From Streptomyces sp. A 4/2 (GTDB lineage: Bacteria > Actinomycetota > Actinomycetes > Streptomycetales > Streptomycetaceae): DNA of 47,885 nucleotides. Position numbers and translations under genes: made by a program. This document shows, one piece after another, positions 35,245 through 44,298 of the stretch. The notes below the pieces were generated by a model, which had not been told where the DNA came from, did no database searches, and saw only the letters and a program-made list of their open reading frames with translations. Within the stretch, counting starts at the first letter, position 1. Each line of letters begins with the position of its first letter. The DNA is taken from contig NZ_CALNVW010000015.1 in NCBI RefSeq assembly GCF_940670765.1, positions 1-47,885 on the forward strand, written 5' to 3'.

Positions 35245-35967
35245 GTGTCCGCCGTGCTGATCGTCGTCATCGCCGCCTGCTTCGGCGCCGCCGCGGGGGT
35301 GCTGCTGCCCCGCCCCGCCTACCGGCTGGCCGTCGAGCCCGGGACCCCGTGGCAGGACACCACCCCCTCCGGGCAGCCCATCGCGGGCTGGCTCGGCCCG
35401 GCCCGCGCCGGTGACGGATGGTACGGACCCGGCACCCCGGTCACCGCCACCGTCACGGCCCTGTGCTGCGCCGCGCTCGCCGCGGCGGCGGGGCCCGTGC
35501 CCGAACTGGCCGTCTGGGTGCTGCTCGCGCCCGCGCTCGTCCTGCTGGGGATGGTCGACCGCGCGGTGCAGCGGCTGCCCGACGTCCTCACCCTGCCGAT
35601 CCTCGCGGCGACCGCCGCGCTGCTGGGCGCCGCGGCCCTGGTGCCCGGCGCGAAGGGGTCCTGGACGGCGGCCCTGCTCGGCGGACTCGCCCTGGGCGGC
35701 GGGTACTTCGTGCTCTTCGTCATCAACCCGAACGGGATGGGCTTCGGTGATGTGAAGCTCGCGGCCGGACTCGGCGTGGCCCTCGGCTGGTACGGCTGGG
35801 GAGTGCTGCTGCTCGGCGCCTTCGCCGGGTTCCTCTACGGCGCGCTCTACGGCGCCGCGCTGATGGTGCGGGGGCGGGCGGGCCGTAAGACCTCGATGCC
35901 GTTCGGCCCCTTCATGGTGGCCGGGGCGTTCACCGGTCTGTTGCTGGGCGGATTCGGAGCGTCATGA
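35245..35967 (+). CDS. Prepilin peptidase-like A24 protein without methylase domain
   Basis: The GTG start gives a 240-residue polytopic membrane protein with about seven spans. The A24 aspartyl sites are visible: Asp in LGMVDRAVQRLPD and Asp in the GxGD motif GMGFGDVKLA. The N-terminal cytosolic methyltransferase region with its paired Cys, present in long PilD-type enzymes, is absent, as in short actinobacterial TadV-like or orphan A24 peptidases. Substrates would be type IV/Flp prepilins or pseudopilins, but no pilin gene is in the window. A strong terminator follows. Confidence 0.85.
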   Translation: MSAVLIVVIAACFGAAAGVLLPRPAYRLAVEPGTPWQDTTPSGQPIAGWLGPARAGDGWYGPGTPVTATVTALCCAALAAAAGPVPELAVWVLLAPALVLLGMVDRAVQRLPDVLTLPILAATAALLGAAALVPGAKGSWTAALLGGLALGGGYFVLFVINPNGMGFGDVKLAAGLGVALGWYGWGVLLLGAFAGFLYGALYGAALMVRGRAGRKTSMPFGPFMVAGAFTGLLLGGFGAS

Positions 35968-36023
35968 CGGCACGCCGTGGCAGCGAACACGACTTACGAA
36001 GGGTTATGGTGGAAACCCCCCCT

Positions 36024-36066
36024 CGGGCCGGTCCGTATCCCCCCCCACGGACCGGCCCGTTTTTTT
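36024..36066 (+). terminator. Rho-independent terminator after the prepilin peptidase gene
   Basis: A perfect 13-bp stem is formed by CGGGCCGGTCCGT (36024-36036) and ACGGACCGGCCCG (36047-36059), followed by seven T. It faces the convergent aldo/keto reductase gene, whose stop lies 25 bases on. Confidence 0.95.
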
Positions 36067-36090
36067 GTGCCCTGTTTCCGGGCCCGGGTC

Positions 36091-37128
36091 TCAGCCGCGT
36101 CCGGCCCAGATGTTGGTGCCCGCGGTGTCCACGGCGAAGGAGTCGATCTCCGCGAGCTCCTCGGCGCTGAGCGGGGCCGCCGACAGGGCCGCCACGTTCT
36201 CGTCCAGCTGCTTCACGCTGGAGGCGCCGATGAGCGCGGAGGTCATGCGCGGGTCACGCAGCACCCAGTTGAGCGCCAGCTGGGCGAGGGACTGCCCGCG
36301 GCGCCCGGCGATCTCGTTGAGACCGTTGAGCCGGCGCACCACCTCGTCCGAGAGCAGGTCCGGGTCGAGCGACTTGCCCTGAGTGGCCCGCGAGCCCTCC
36401 GGGATGCCCTTCAGGTACTTGCCGGTGAGCAGCCCCTGGGCGAGCGGCACGAACGAGATGCAGCCCATTCCGGCCGTCTCCAGCGTGTCGAGCAGGTTGT
36501 CGTCCTCGGTCCAGCGGTTGATCATCGAGTACGAGGGCTGGTGGATCAGGGCGGGGACGCCCATCTCCTTGAGGATGCGAGCGGCCTCGGCGGTCTGCTC
36601 GCTGTTGTACGAGGAGACACCGACGTAGAGCGCCTTGCCCTGCTGCACGGCGGAGGCCAGTGCCCCCATCGTCTCCTCCAGCGGAGTCTCCGGGTCGAAG
36701 CGGTGGGAGTAGAAGATGTCGACGTGGTCGAGACCCATCCGCGTGAGCGAGGCGTCCAGCGAGGACAGCAGGTACTTGCGCGATCCCCACTCACCGTACG
36801 GACCGGGGTGCATCAGGTAACCGGCCTTGGTCGAAATGACCAACTCGTCCCGGTACGGTGCGAAATCCTGGGCGAAGAGCTTGCCGAAATTGAGCTCGGC
36901 GGAACCGGCCGGCGGGCCGTAGTTGTTCGCCAGGTCGAAATGGGTGATACCGAGGTCGAACGCGCGGCGCAGGATCTCGCGCTGCGAGTCGAGGGTGCGG
37001 TCGTCACCGAAGTTGTGCCAGAGGCCGAGAGAGACAGCGGGGAGCTTCAGCCCACTGCGACCGCTGCGCCGGTACTCCATGGAGTCGTACCGGTCATCAG
37101 CGGCGAAATAACGAAGAGATTCAGTCAC
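36091..37128 (-). CDS. Aldo/keto reductase, YghZ (AKR14)-like
   Basis: The start is taken as GTG 37126-37128 (MTESLRYFAADD), with GGGAAGGG just upstream. An internal ATG (MEYRRSG) lies 16 codons on. The 345-residue TIM-barrel enzyme has the AKR tetrad: Asp and Tyr in FDLANNYG, Lys in ISTKAGY, His in FYSHRFDP. The NNYGPPAGSAE segment and LWHNFGDD start resemble E. coli YghZ, an NADPH-dependent L-glyceraldehyde-3-phosphate/methylglyoxal reductase. The natural substrate here is not certain. It diverges from the cis-prenyltransferase gene. Confidence 0.92.
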   Translation of the reverse strand: MTESLRYFAADDRYDSMEYRRSGRSGLKLPAVSLGLWHNFGDDRTLDSQREILRRAFDLGITHFDLANNYGPPAGSAELNFGKLFAQDFAPYRDELVISTKAGYLMHPGPYGEWGSRKYLLSSLDASLTRMGLDHVDIFYSHRFDPETPLEETMGALASAVQQGKALYVGVSSYNSEQTAEAARILKEMGVPALIHQPSYSMINRWTEDDNLLDTLETAGMGCISFVPLAQGLLTGKYLKGIPEGSRATQGKSLDPDLLSDEVVRRLNGLNEIAGRRGQSLAQLALNWVLRDPRMTSALIGASSVKQLDENVAALSAAPLSAEELAEIDSFAVDTAGTNIWAGRG

Positions 37129-37236
37129 AGGCCCTTCCCTATCACGTACTTGTGACAGGCCGGGTTGGGCCGCCGTGACCGCTGCGCAGTACTGTGGCGA
37201 CTCGGGCGATTGCCATTGCACGGAGGGTTGAACTCA

Positions 37237-37998
37237 GTGAACTTGCGCGACCTGGTGTACGGGCTCTACGCACGTCGGGTGGAAGGCCGCCTCGACCACG
37301 ACCAGGTCCCCAAGCACATCGGCGTCATCCTGGACGGCAACCGCCGCTGGGCCAAGGCATCGGGCGGCACCGCAGCTCAGGGCCACCGCGCAGGCGCCGA
37401 CAAGATCTCCGAGTTCCTCGGCTGGTGCGCCGAGACCGACGTCGAGGTCGTCACCCTCTGGATGCTCTCCACGGACAATCTCGACCGCCCCGAGGAGGAG
37501 CTCGTCCCGCTCCTCGGCATCATCGAGGACACCGTCCGGAACCTGGCCGCGGACGGCCGGTGGCGGGTCCATCACGTGGGTACGCCGGACATGCTGCCGG
37601 GCGGAATCCAGACAGTTCTCAAGGAGGCCGAAGAGGCCACCGCGAACACCACCGGAATACTGGTCAACGTCGCCGTCGGCTACGGCGGCCGGCAGGAGAT
37701 CGCCGACGCGGTCCGCTCGCTGCTCCACGAGCACGCGAAGAAGGGGACCTCCTTCGAGGAACTCGCGGAGATCGTGGATGTCGAGCGGATCTCCGAGCAC
37801 CTCTACACCCGCGGCCAGCCCGACCCGGACCTGGTGATCCGTACGAGCGGCGAGCAGCGGCTGTCCGGATTCATGCTCTGGCAGAGCGCCCACTCCGAGT
37901 ACTACTTCTGCGAAGTCTTCTGGCCCGCCTTCCGCAAGGTGGACTTCCTGCGGGCGCTGCGCGACTACGCGGCCCGCCACCGGCGCTACGGCGCCTGA
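37237..37998 (+). CDS. Isoprenyl transferase (cis-prenyltransferase, UppS family)
   Basis: The GTG start 37237 has GGAGGG nine bases upstream. The 253-residue product shows the family's HIGVILDGNRRWAK active-site motif near residue 27, MLSTDNLDRP, and the C-terminal RTSGEQRLSGFMLWQ and SEYYF signatures. The enzyme adds isopentenyl units in cis to an allylic diphosphate, giving polyprenyl carriers for cell-wall synthesis. Actinobacteria have several paralogues, some making short chains, so chain length cannot be read here. It is a single gene with divergent and downstream spacers. Confidence 0.93.
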   Translation: MNLRDLVYGLYARRVEGRLDHDQVPKHIGVILDGNRRWAKASGGTAAQGHRAGADKISEFLGWCAETDVEVVTLWMLSTDNLDRPEEELVPLLGIIEDTVRNLAADGRWRVHHVGTPDMLPGGIQTVLKEAEEATANTTGILVNVAVGYGGRQEIADAVRSLLHEHAKKGTSFEELAEIVDVERISEHLYTRGQPDPDLVIRTSGEQRLSGFMLWQSAHSEYYFCEVFWPAFRKVDFLRALRDYAARHRRYGA

Positions 37999-38498
37999 CG
38001 AACCCACTCCCGGCCCCTTCTCCCAGGCCCCTTCCCTCCGGCCTCTTCTTCCGCCCCTCTTCGTGTCCGTATCCCCGGTCCGTCTCCCGACGAGGCCGGG
38101 ACCGGGCCGCGTTGCCCGGCATGTGACGTCCGGCACGTGACGCCTGGCACGTGACGCCCGGCACATGACGCCTGGCACATGACGTCCGGCACCCGGCTGC
38201 CCGGTGTCCGGCGGATGAACCCACCGGCCGGACGGCCGCCCCTGGCATGACGGTGTGCGTTCGCGGGAATACCCCTTGCAGGTCGACGTCCGGTCCACGG
38301 ATGTCGTATCTCAGTGAGCGGCCCAGTTCCGCTCGCCCGGGAGGCCCTTTGCACCAGGACGACCGTGCGGTGAGCGCGGGCGACGCGGAGGGCCGGGACC
38401 CGGCCTCCGTACTGGTGGAGGCCCCGCCCCGGTCCCAGCAGCCCGCGACGCCGTCGCTCCCCGACCTCAGCGCGTTCTCAGAGGGGGTACGTCCTTCC
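37999..38498. other. 500-base gene-free region upstream of the PhoH-like gene
   Basis: No supported gene is present. The region holds the 14-bp tandem repeats at 38116-38185 and the promoter of the PhoH-like gene. The open frame continuing upstream of 38499 has no ribosome site, and its residues look like random high-GC translation. Confidence 0.6.
38116..38185. repeat. Five 14-bp tandem repeats with CACGTG/CACATG cores
   Basis: Units start at 38116, 38130, 38144, 38158 and 38172, with consensus CYGGCAYRTGACGY; a degenerate sixth follows. Two units contain the palindrome CACGTG. The period of about 1.3 helical turns and even spacing could array a DNA-binding protein, or the tract may be a simple minisatellite. 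Confidence 0.85.
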
Positions 38499-39821
38499 GT
38501 GGTGACCAGCACTAAGCGCCGCATGCCCGACAGGCGCACTTATGTTCTCGACACCAGCGTCCTGCTGGCCGATCCGAACGCCATGACCCGGTTCGACGAG
38601 CACGAAGTGGTGCTCCCGATCGTCGTGGTCACGGAGCTGGAGGCCAAGAGGCACCATCCGGAACTCGGATACTTCGCCCGGCAGGCACTCCGCCTGCTCG
38701 ACGACTTCCGGGTGAGATACGGACGCCTCGACGCCCCGCTCCCCATGGGCGAACTGGGCGGGACCCTGCGCGTCGAACTCAACCACTCCGATCCCAGCGT
38801 GCTCCCGGCCGGATACCGGCTGGGGGACAACGACTCCCGGATCCTCGCGGTCGCGCGCAATCTGCAGGCCGAGGGATTCGACGTCACGGTCGTCTCCAAG
38901 GACCTGCCGCTGCGCATCAAGGCGTCCTCGGTGGGGCTACTCGCCGAGGAGTACCGCGCCGAACTGGCGATCACGGACTCCGGCTACACGGGGATGAGCG
39001 AGCTGACGCTCTCACCCGACCAGGTGGATCTCCTCTTCACCGAGGACACCCTGTACGTGCCGGAGGCGGCGGAGCTGCCCGTACACACCGGACTGGTGCT
39101 CCAGTCGGAGCGCGGCAAGGCACTGGGCCGGATCACGGCCGAGGGCAATGTGCGGCTCGTCCGGGGCGACCGGGAGGCCTTCGGGCTGCACGGCCGCAGC
39201 GCCGAGCAGCGCATCGCACTCGATCTGCTGCTGGATCCGGACATCGGCATCATCTCGATGGGAGGCAGGGCGGGCACCGGCAAGTCCGCGCTGGCGCTCT
39301 GCGCCGGCCTGGAGGCCGTACTGGAACGCGGGCAGCACCAGAAGGTGATGGTCTTCCGGCCGTTGTACGCGGTCGGCGGCCAGGAGCTCGGCTATCTGCC
39401 GGGTTCCGAGTCCGAGAAGATGGGGCCCTGGGCGCAGGCGGTCTTCGACACGCTCTCCTCGGTGACCAGCCGGGAGGTGATCGAGGAAGTGGTCGGCCGG
39501 GGCATGCTCGAAGTCCTGCCGCTCACTCACATCCGGGGCCGCTCACTGCACGACGCGTTCGTCATCGTGGACGAGGCCCAGTCCCTGGAGCGGAACGTCC
39601 TGCTGACCGTGTTGTCCCGTATCGGGTCCAACTCGCGGGTCGTGCTGACCCATGACGTCGCCCAGCGCGACAACCTCAGGGTCGGCCGGTACGACGGAGT
39701 GGTCGCGGTGGTCGAGAAACTGAAGGGACATCCGCTCTTCGCGCACGTCACCCTGACCCGGTCCGAGCGGTCGCAGATCGCCGCACTGGTGACCGAAATG
39801 CTGGAGGATGGTCAGCTCTAG
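38499..39821 (+). CDS. PIN-domain PhoH-like ATPase (PhoH2 type)
   Basis: The start is GTG 38499 (or 38502), with GAGGGGG about eleven bases upstream. The 440-residue product has an N-terminal PIN RNase domain ([32 protein letters not shown] with the catalytic Asp cluster) and a C-terminal PhoH ATPase (Walker [11 protein letters not shown] near residue 256, Walker [12 protein letters not shown]). PhoH2 proteins act as RNA helicase-RNases. In mycobacteria they form a toxin-antitoxin pair, but no small antitoxin gene is seen directly upstream. A hairpin terminator follows. Confidence 0.95.
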   Translation: MVTSTKRRMPDRRTYVLDTSVLLADPNAMTRFDEHEVVLPIVVVTELEAKRHHPELGYFARQALRLLDDFRVRYGRLDAPLPMGELGGTLRVELNHSDPSVLPAGYRLGDNDSRILAVARNLQAEGFDVTVVSKDLPLRIKASSVGLLAEEYRAELAITDSGYTGMSELTLSPDQVDLLFTEDTLYVPEAAELPVHTGLVLQSERGKALGRITAEGNVRLVRGDREAFGLHGRSAEQRIALDLLLDPDIGIISMGGRAGTGKSALALCAGLEAVLERGQHQKVMVFRPLYAVGGQELGYLPGSESEKMGPWAQAVFDTLSSVTSREVIEEVVGRGMLEVLPLTHIRGRSLHDAFVIVDEAQSLERNVLLTVLSRIGSNSRVVLTHDVAQRDNLRVGRYDGVVAVVEKLKGHPLFAHVTLTRSERSQIAALVTEMLEDGQL

Positions 39822-39839
39822 CCAGGTATTGACCAGTTG

Positions 39840-39879
39840 GAGCCGCCCGGCAAGGCGCAGGAGCCTAGCCGGGCGGCTC
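39840..39879 (+). terminator. Hairpin terminator after the PhoH-like gene
   Basis: A perfect 12-bp stem is formed by GAGCCGCCCGGC (39840-39851) and GCCGGGCGGCTC (39868-39879). There is no long T-tract, which is usual for high-GC actinobacterial terminators. Confidence 0.8.
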
Positions 39880-40204
39880 TCCGTTGCGCAGCAATCTCCA
39901 GGATTCTCGTGCGCCAAACGGGGTGTGAGCTTTCCCACTCGGTGGACGTTTGCCTTGTGGCGTCCGAGTCGGGCAGAGTCTTGCTTCCGTCAGGCCCCGC
40001 ATGCGGCACACGTACACCCTCAGGGGTGCAGCACCACACAACTCAACACTTGCCGCCGCATGCCGCCCGAGCACCACGCGGCACTTCCGCAAGGGAGTTG
40101 CCCACCGGGTCCGTGCCTCCCGTGACCGGTTGTTGGGGAGGACAGCGCCAGGGGCACGATTGCGTCCGCGAGGTCACGAGCGGTCGCTGCTGGAAGGAAA
40201 CCGT
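39880..40204 (+). promoter_or_regulatory. Long upstream/leader region of the SLT-domain gene
   Basis: There is no gene between the terminator and the GTG at 40205. The region contains the inverted repeat CAAACG (39915-39920)/CGTTTG (39947-39952), the perfect palindrome CCGCATGCGG (39997-40006) and several GC-rich stems. Some Streptomyces wall-lytic genes have c-di-AMP (ydaO) riboswitches, but I could not match that consensus here. Confidence 0.4.
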
Positions 40205-40906
40205 GTGAGCCGGATTTCGGTCCGGGGATTCGCGGTGGCGTCAGCCACTGCGGTCACCACCGTAGGAGCAGTTGTCGGCGTCGCATCGGGCAGCACGATG
40301 CCCGCGGGCGACAACATCGACGCCGCCTCCGCCGCGGACACGACGACCCTCGCGGAGATCCCTGACGGCCAGCAGGCCCAGGTCGCATCGCTGACGCAGC
40401 AGGCAGACACCCAGGCGGTGCAGGCCGACGCGGCAGCCAAGAAGTCCGCGGAGGAATCGGCCCGCATCCAGGCCGCCAAGGACGCCAAGACGAAGAAGGA
40501 CGCTGCCGACGAGGCAGTGGCGAAGGCCAAGAAGGAGCGCGAGAAGGCGAAGGAACTGGCAGCCAGCCGTTCCGCCACGCGTGACGCGAGCAGCTTCGCG
40601 CCGCAGAGCTCCTACTCGATCTCGCAGATCCAGTCGATGGCGCGGCAGATGATGCCGGCCGACCAGTTCCAGTGCTTCAGCAACATCGTGACCCACGAAT
40701 CCGGCTGGAACTACAAGGCTGTCAACCCCAGCACCGGGGCCTACGGTCTTGTCCAGGCTCTGCCCGGCTCCAAGATGGTGTCCGCCGGAGCCGACTGGCA
40801 GACCAACCCGGCCACGCAGCTCAAGTGGGGCCTGAACTACATGAACGGCAGGTACCACAGCCCGTGTGGCGCCTGGACGTTCTGGCAGGCAAACACCTGG
40901 TATTAA
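40205..40906 (+). CDS. Secreted lytic transglycosylase-like (SLT) protein
   Basis: The GTG start 40205 follows GGAAGGA. The 233-residue product has an N-terminal signal or anchor (residues 8-30, AVASATAVTTVGAVVGVASG). An Ala/Lys/Glu coiled coil follows at about 65-122, then a small SLT-like domain at 135-233. The catalytic Glu165 lies in THESGW, the AYGLVQALPG motif follows, and Cys157 and Cys221 could form a disulphide. The enzyme would cleave peptidoglycan glycan strands outside the cell. Such small proteins are common in Streptomyces and linked to growth and germination. A terminator follows. Confidence 0.9.
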   Translation: MSRISVRGFAVASATAVTTVGAVVGVASGSTMPAGDNIDAASAADTTTLAEIPDGQQAQVASLTQQADTQAVQADAAAKKSAEESARIQAAKDAKTKKDAADEAVAKAKKEREKAKELAASRSATRDASSFAPQSSYSISQIQSMARQMMPADQFQCFSNIVTHESGWNYKAVNPSTGAYGLVQALPGSKMVSAGADWQTNPATQLKWGLNYMNGRYHSPCGAWTFWQANTWY

Positions 40907-40928
40907 AAGCGTTTTCTACGCTCAACTT

Positions 40929-40967
40929 CACGGAGCCCCTCGCCGTCCTTCGGTGAGGGGCTCCGTG
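40929..40967 (+). terminator. Hairpin terminator after the SLT-domain gene
   Basis: The stem is CACGGAGCCCCTC (40929-40941) with GAGGGGCTCCGTG (40955-40967), 13 bp perfect. Confidence 0.85.
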
Positions 40968-41015
40968 CGTGTACGGTCGGGCTCCGGAGGCAAGCGGGCG
41001 GGGGAGAGGACCAGG

Positions 41016-42380
41016 ATGTCGAAGCTGCCGGACTGGCTGGAGCGGGTGGGGTCCGAACTGACCCACCTGGGCGAGCGGTTGGAGGAGCGCAAGGCCGAGG
41101 CCGACGAACCCCACGGGGTGCGAGCCGTGGAGGCAGGCGAAGCCGAGGACCATCACGCCGCCCCCGGTCAGGTCCCGCCGCCCCCGGACTACGCCCCGGC
41201 CGTCGCGGCCCGGCCCGACCCCGTCGCCGCCGTTCCGTGGGGCGTACGCGTCGCGGCGGAGGCCGGCTGGCGGCTGCTCGTTCTGGCAGGCACGCTCTGG
41301 GTGTTGATGCGGGTCATCAGCGCCATCCAGCTCGTGGTCCTCGCCTTTGTCGGCGCACTGCTCGTCACCGCACTGCTCCAGCCGACCGTTGCCAGGCTCC
41401 GCCGGGCCGGGCTGCCACGCGGGCTCGCCACCGCGCTGACCGCGATCCTCGGGTTCGTCGTCATGGGCCTGGTCGGCTGGTTCGTGGTCTGGCAGGTGAT
41501 GGAGAACCTCGACTCGCTCTCCAGCCGCGTCCAGGACGGCATCCAGGAGCTCAAACGCTGGCTCCTGCACAGCCCGTTCCACGTGACCGAACAGCAGATC
41601 AACGAAGTCGCCAAGAGCCTGAGCGACAGCATCGGCCACAACACCAACGAGATCACCTCGGCCGGACTCCAGGGCGTCACCGTCATCATGGAGATACTCA
41701 CCGGGATGCTCCTGGCGATGTTCTCGACGCTCTTCCTGCTGTACGACGGGGCGCGCATCTGGCAGTGGGCGCTGAAGCTCGTCCCCGCCCAGGCCCGTCC
41801 CGGAGTCGCGGGCGCGGGGCCGCGCGCCTGGCGGACACTGACCGCGTACGTGCGCGGCACGGTGATAGTCGCGCTGATCGACGCGATCTTCATCGGCCTC
41901 GGGCTCTTCTTCCTGGATGTCCCGCTGGCCGTGCCGCTGGCCGTCTTCATCTTCCTCTTCGCGTTCATCCCGCTGGTCGGTGCGGTGATGTCCGGAGCTC
42001 TCGCGGTGGTCGTCGCGCTGGTGACGCAGGGCGTGTTCACCGGGCTGATGGTGCTGGTGGTCGTCCTCGCCGTGCAGCAGATCGAGGGGCACGTGCTCCA
42101 GCCGCTCATCCTGGGCCGCGCGGTCCGGGTCCACCCGCTGGCCGTGGTCCTCTCCGTCGCGGCGGGCGGCATGATCGCCGGCATCGGCGGCGCGGTGGTG
42201 GCGGTTCCACTGGTGGCGGTCACCAACACGGTGGTCGGCTACCTCCGGGCGTACGGCAGGGACCAGGCCATCGGAACGGCGCCCACGGCGCACGCACCGG
42301 CGGGGACCGCCCCGCCCCGGCCGGAGAGCGAACCACGGCCGGACGCCGGGACGGGGTCCGCGCTGGAGGACCCGGCGTGA
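41016..42380 (+). CDS. AI-2E family permease
   Basis: The ATG start 41016 (MSKLPDWLERVGSEL) has a GGGGAGAGGA site. The 454-residue product has a charged N-terminal cytosolic segment, about eight membrane spans in the AI-2E/UPF0118 pattern (for example WRLLVLAGTLWVLMRVISAIQLVVLAFVGALLV), a long extracytoplasmic helical part (residues 160-225) and the conserved LVGAVMSG, then QQIEGHVLQPLILGRAVRVHP signature. Family members include autoinducer-2 exporters and Na+/H+ antiporters, and the substrate is unknown. Its stop overlaps the next gene's GTG (GTGA), indicating coupling. Confidence 0.9.
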   Translation: MSKLPDWLERVGSELTHLGERLEERKAEADEPHGVRAVEAGEAEDHHAAPGQVPPPPDYAPAVAARPDPVAAVPWGVRVAAEAGWRLLVLAGTLWVLMRVISAIQLVVLAFVGALLVTALLQPTVARLRRAGLPRGLATALTAILGFVVMGLVGWFVVWQVMENLDSLSSRVQDGIQELKRWLLHSPFHVTEQQINEVAKSLSDSIGHNTNEITSAGLQGVTVIMEILTGMLLAMFSTLFLLYDGARIWQWALKLVPAQARPGVAGAGPRAWRTLTAYVRGTVIVALIDAIFIGLGLFFLDVPLAVPLAVFIFLFAFIPLVGAVMSGALAVVVALVTQGVFTGLMVLVVVLAVQQIEGHVLQPLILGRAVRVHPLAVVLSVAAGGMIAGIGGAVVAVPLVAVTNTVVGYLRAYGRDQAIGTAPTAHAPAGTAPPRPESEPRPDAGTGSALEDPA

Positions 42381-43141
42381 TATCCGAGCCGGAGATAGTG
42401 GGGGACTTCGGGTCGAGCCCCGGCACGGACGTCCTGACGGGCTCCGCAGCGAGGGAGCCCCGGGAACCGCGTCCGCCCCGGCCCTGGCGCTGGGCGCTGG
42501 GCGGGGTACTGATGGCCTCGGTGGTGTGGGCGGGGGCGCTGTACGCGTACCGCCTCCAGCACGACGAACAGCCCGACACCCGCGGCTACTCGATGGGCCT
42601 GGACCTCTGCCAGGACGTGCGGCTCACCGCACTCTCCGGCGAACTGGGCAAGCGGTCGGACGACTCCCACTGGGGGAGCCGGAACCGCGCCCTCGACCTG
42701 GCCAGCTGCCATGTGCGCCTGACCCCCGCGAGCGACGGGTCGCAGCGGAAACGGGGCACACCGAGGGTGAGTTACGAGGCCGAGGTCACCGTCTCCCTGC
42801 ACCGGAAAGTCGATCCCGCGCCCGAGTTCGAGGCGCAGAGCCGGAGCCGGGAGTGGTTCGCGGATGCCGGTCCCAGCAAGGTGGAGGAGGTGCCGGGGCT
42901 GGGTGACGAGGCGTATCTGGCCACCTTCGACGACGGGACCGACGCCCTGCCCAAGCTGGAGGTGCGCGACGGGTCCGTCGAGCTCACCCTGATGCTGTCC
43001 GTCACCTACAACTACGACCAGGAAGACGACCCGGCAAAGCTGGCCGAGCCGGTGGCCCCCGACATGGAAGCGTTCCAGCCGCAGATGATCGCCGACATGC
43101 GCGCCCTGATGGACCGGCTCAAACACCGACGGACCGAATGA
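42377..43141 (+). CDS. Membrane-anchored hypothetical protein
   Basis: The GTG start 42377 overlaps the permease stop by four bases. The 254-residue product has a Pro/Arg-rich cytosolic head, one membrane span at about residues 38-58 (WALGGVLMASVVWAGALYAYRL), and a 190-residue outer domain with two Cys (LCQDV and SCHVRL) that may bond. The layout resembles actinobacterial DUF3558-like lipoprotein sensor domains, but without a lipobox. No function is recognised. Coupling with the permease suggests a partner role. A perfect hairpin terminator follows directly. Confidence 0.8.
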   Translation: MISEPEIVGDFGSSPGTDVLTGSAAREPREPRPPRPWRWALGGVLMASVVWAGALYAYRLQHDEQPDTRGYSMGLDLCQDVRLTALSGELGKRSDDSHWGSRNRALDLASCHVRLTPASDGSQRKRGTPRVSYEAEVTVSLHRKVDPAPEFEAQSRSREWFADAGPSKVEEVPGLGDEAYLATFDDGTDALPKLEVRDGSVELTLMLSVTYNYDQEDDPAKLAEPVAPDMEAFQPQMIADMRALMDRLKHRRTE

Positions 43142-43142
43142 G

Positions 43143-43180
43143 CGAGGGGCCCCGCCGGACGCTGCCGACGGGGCCCCTCG
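43143..43180. terminator. Bidirectional hairpin terminator
   Basis: A perfect 12-bp stem is formed by CGAGGGGCCCCG (43143-43154) and CGGGGCCCCTCG (43169-43180). It lies between the convergent membrane-protein and ahpD genes. Confidence 0.85.
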
Positions 43181-43197
43181 CCACACACACGTACTGC

Positions 43198-43731
43198 CTA
43201 CTCGGCCAGCACGGCCTCGGAGTCGAGCGTCACGCCGACCGCCTGCAGGACGGCCGCGATCTTGAAGGCCTCCTGGATGGTCTCGCGGTCCACGCCCGCC
43301 TTGCGGAGCACCTGCTCGTGCGAGTCGAGGCACTGGCCGCAGCCGTTGATCGCGGAGACGGCGAGCGACCAGAGCTCGAAGTCGACCTTCTCCACGCCCG
43401 GGTTGCCGATCACGTTCATCCGCAGACCCGCACGGAGCGTCCCGTACTCGGGGTCCGACAGCAGGTGCCGGGTCCGGTAGAAGACGTTGTTCATCGCCAT
43501 GACGGCCGCGGCGGACCTGGCCGCCGTGTACGCCTCGGGGGAGAGGTTCGCCTTGGCCTCGGGCTCCAGCTCGCGCAGCACCTTCGGCGACCGCGACGCG
43601 ATGGCGCAGGCGAGGACGGTGCCCCACAGCTGCTGCTTCGGCAGGTCGCTGTTGCCGATCACCGAACCGAGGTTCAGCTTCAGGTCCTTGGCGTAGTCCG
43701 GTACGGCGGACTTCAGTTCGTCGAGTGACAT
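43198..43731 (-). CDS. ahpD: Alkyl hydroperoxide reductase AhpD
   Basis: The 177-residue all-helical product carries the AhpD thiol motif Cys131-Gly-Gln-Cys134 with His138 (CGQCLDSHE), in almost the same positions as in mycobacterial AhpD. It recycles oxidised AhpC, drawing electrons from dihydrolipoyl components. It is the second gene of an ahpC-ahpD operon, with 12 bases between the genes. Its stop faces the convergent terminator at 43143-43180. Confidence 0.97.
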   Translation of the reverse strand: MSLDELKSAVPDYAKDLKLNLGSVIGNSDLPKQQLWGTVLACAIASRSPKVLRELEPEAKANLSPEAYTAARSAAAVMAMNNVFYRTRHLLSDPEYGTLRAGLRMNVIGNPGVEKVDFELWSLAVSAINGCGQCLDSHEQVLRKAGVDRETIQEAFKIAAVLQAVGVTLDSEAVLAE

Positions 43732-43743
43732 CCGGAGATCAGC

Positions 43744-44298
43744 TCACTCGCCCGAGAGGAGCGCGACCGGGTCCAGGGTGTTCTCGCCCTTGGTCCAGTT
43801 GCAGGGGCACAGCTCGTCGGTCTGCAGGGCGTCGAGGACCCGCAGGACCTCCTTGGGGTTACGGCCCACGGAACCGGCGGTCACCATCGTGAACTGGATC
43901 TCGTTGTTCTGGTCGACGATGAAGACGGCGCGCTGCGCGAAGCCGTCAGCACCCTCGATGCCGAGGTCACGCATGAGCTCGTGCTTCGAGTCGGCCAGCA
44001 TCGGGAACGGCAGGTCGGTGAGGTCCGGGTGGTCCTTGCGCCAGGCGTGGTGCACGAACTCGGAGTCACCGGAGAAGCCGAGGACCTGGGCGTCACGGTC
44101 GGCGAACTCGTCGTTCAGCTTGCCGAAAGCGGCGATCTCGGTCGGGCACACGAAGGTGAAGTCCTTCGGCCACGCGAAGACGATCTTCCACTTGCCCTCG
44201 TAGGTCTTGTGGTCGATCTGCGCGAACTCCTTGCCGCTCTCCAGCGAAACACAAGCAGTCAGGTCGAACTGGGGAAACTGGTCACCGACAGTGAGCAC
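43744..44298 (-). CDS. ahpC: Peroxiredoxin AhpC
   Basis: The GTG start has GGAGAG upstream. The 184-residue typical 2-Cys peroxiredoxin shows peroxidatic Cys51 in FTFVCPTE and the resolving Cys region near the C-terminus (ELCPCNW). It reduces hydrogen peroxide, organic peroxides and peroxynitrite in the cytosol and is recycled by AhpD. In Streptomyces coelicolor the ahpCD operon lies divergent from oxyR. Here no oxyR is found upstream, and the adjacent DNA changes composition. Confidence 0.97.
   Translation of the reverse strand: MLTVGDQFPQFDLTACVSLESGKEFAQIDHKTYEGKWKIVFAWPKDFTFVCPTEIAAFGKLNDEFADRDAQVLGFSGDSEFVHHAWRKDHPDLTDLPFPMLADSKHELMRDLGIEGADGFAQRAVFIVDQNNEIQFTMVTAGSVGRNPKEVLRVLDALQTDELCPCNWTKGENTLDPVALLSGE

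Noticed and set aside
38116..38185. CRISPR array
   Set aside because: The repeats are 14 bp with no spacers between them, and there are no cas genes.
38247..38498. Upstream extension of the PhoH-like protein
   Set aside because: The extra 84 residues have no family character and no ribosome site. GTG 38499 gives the normal PIN-domain start.
39880..40204. ydaO-type c-di-AMP riboswitch
   Set aside because: The conserved ydaO core could not be recognised by eye. Only generic stems were seen, so it is not called.
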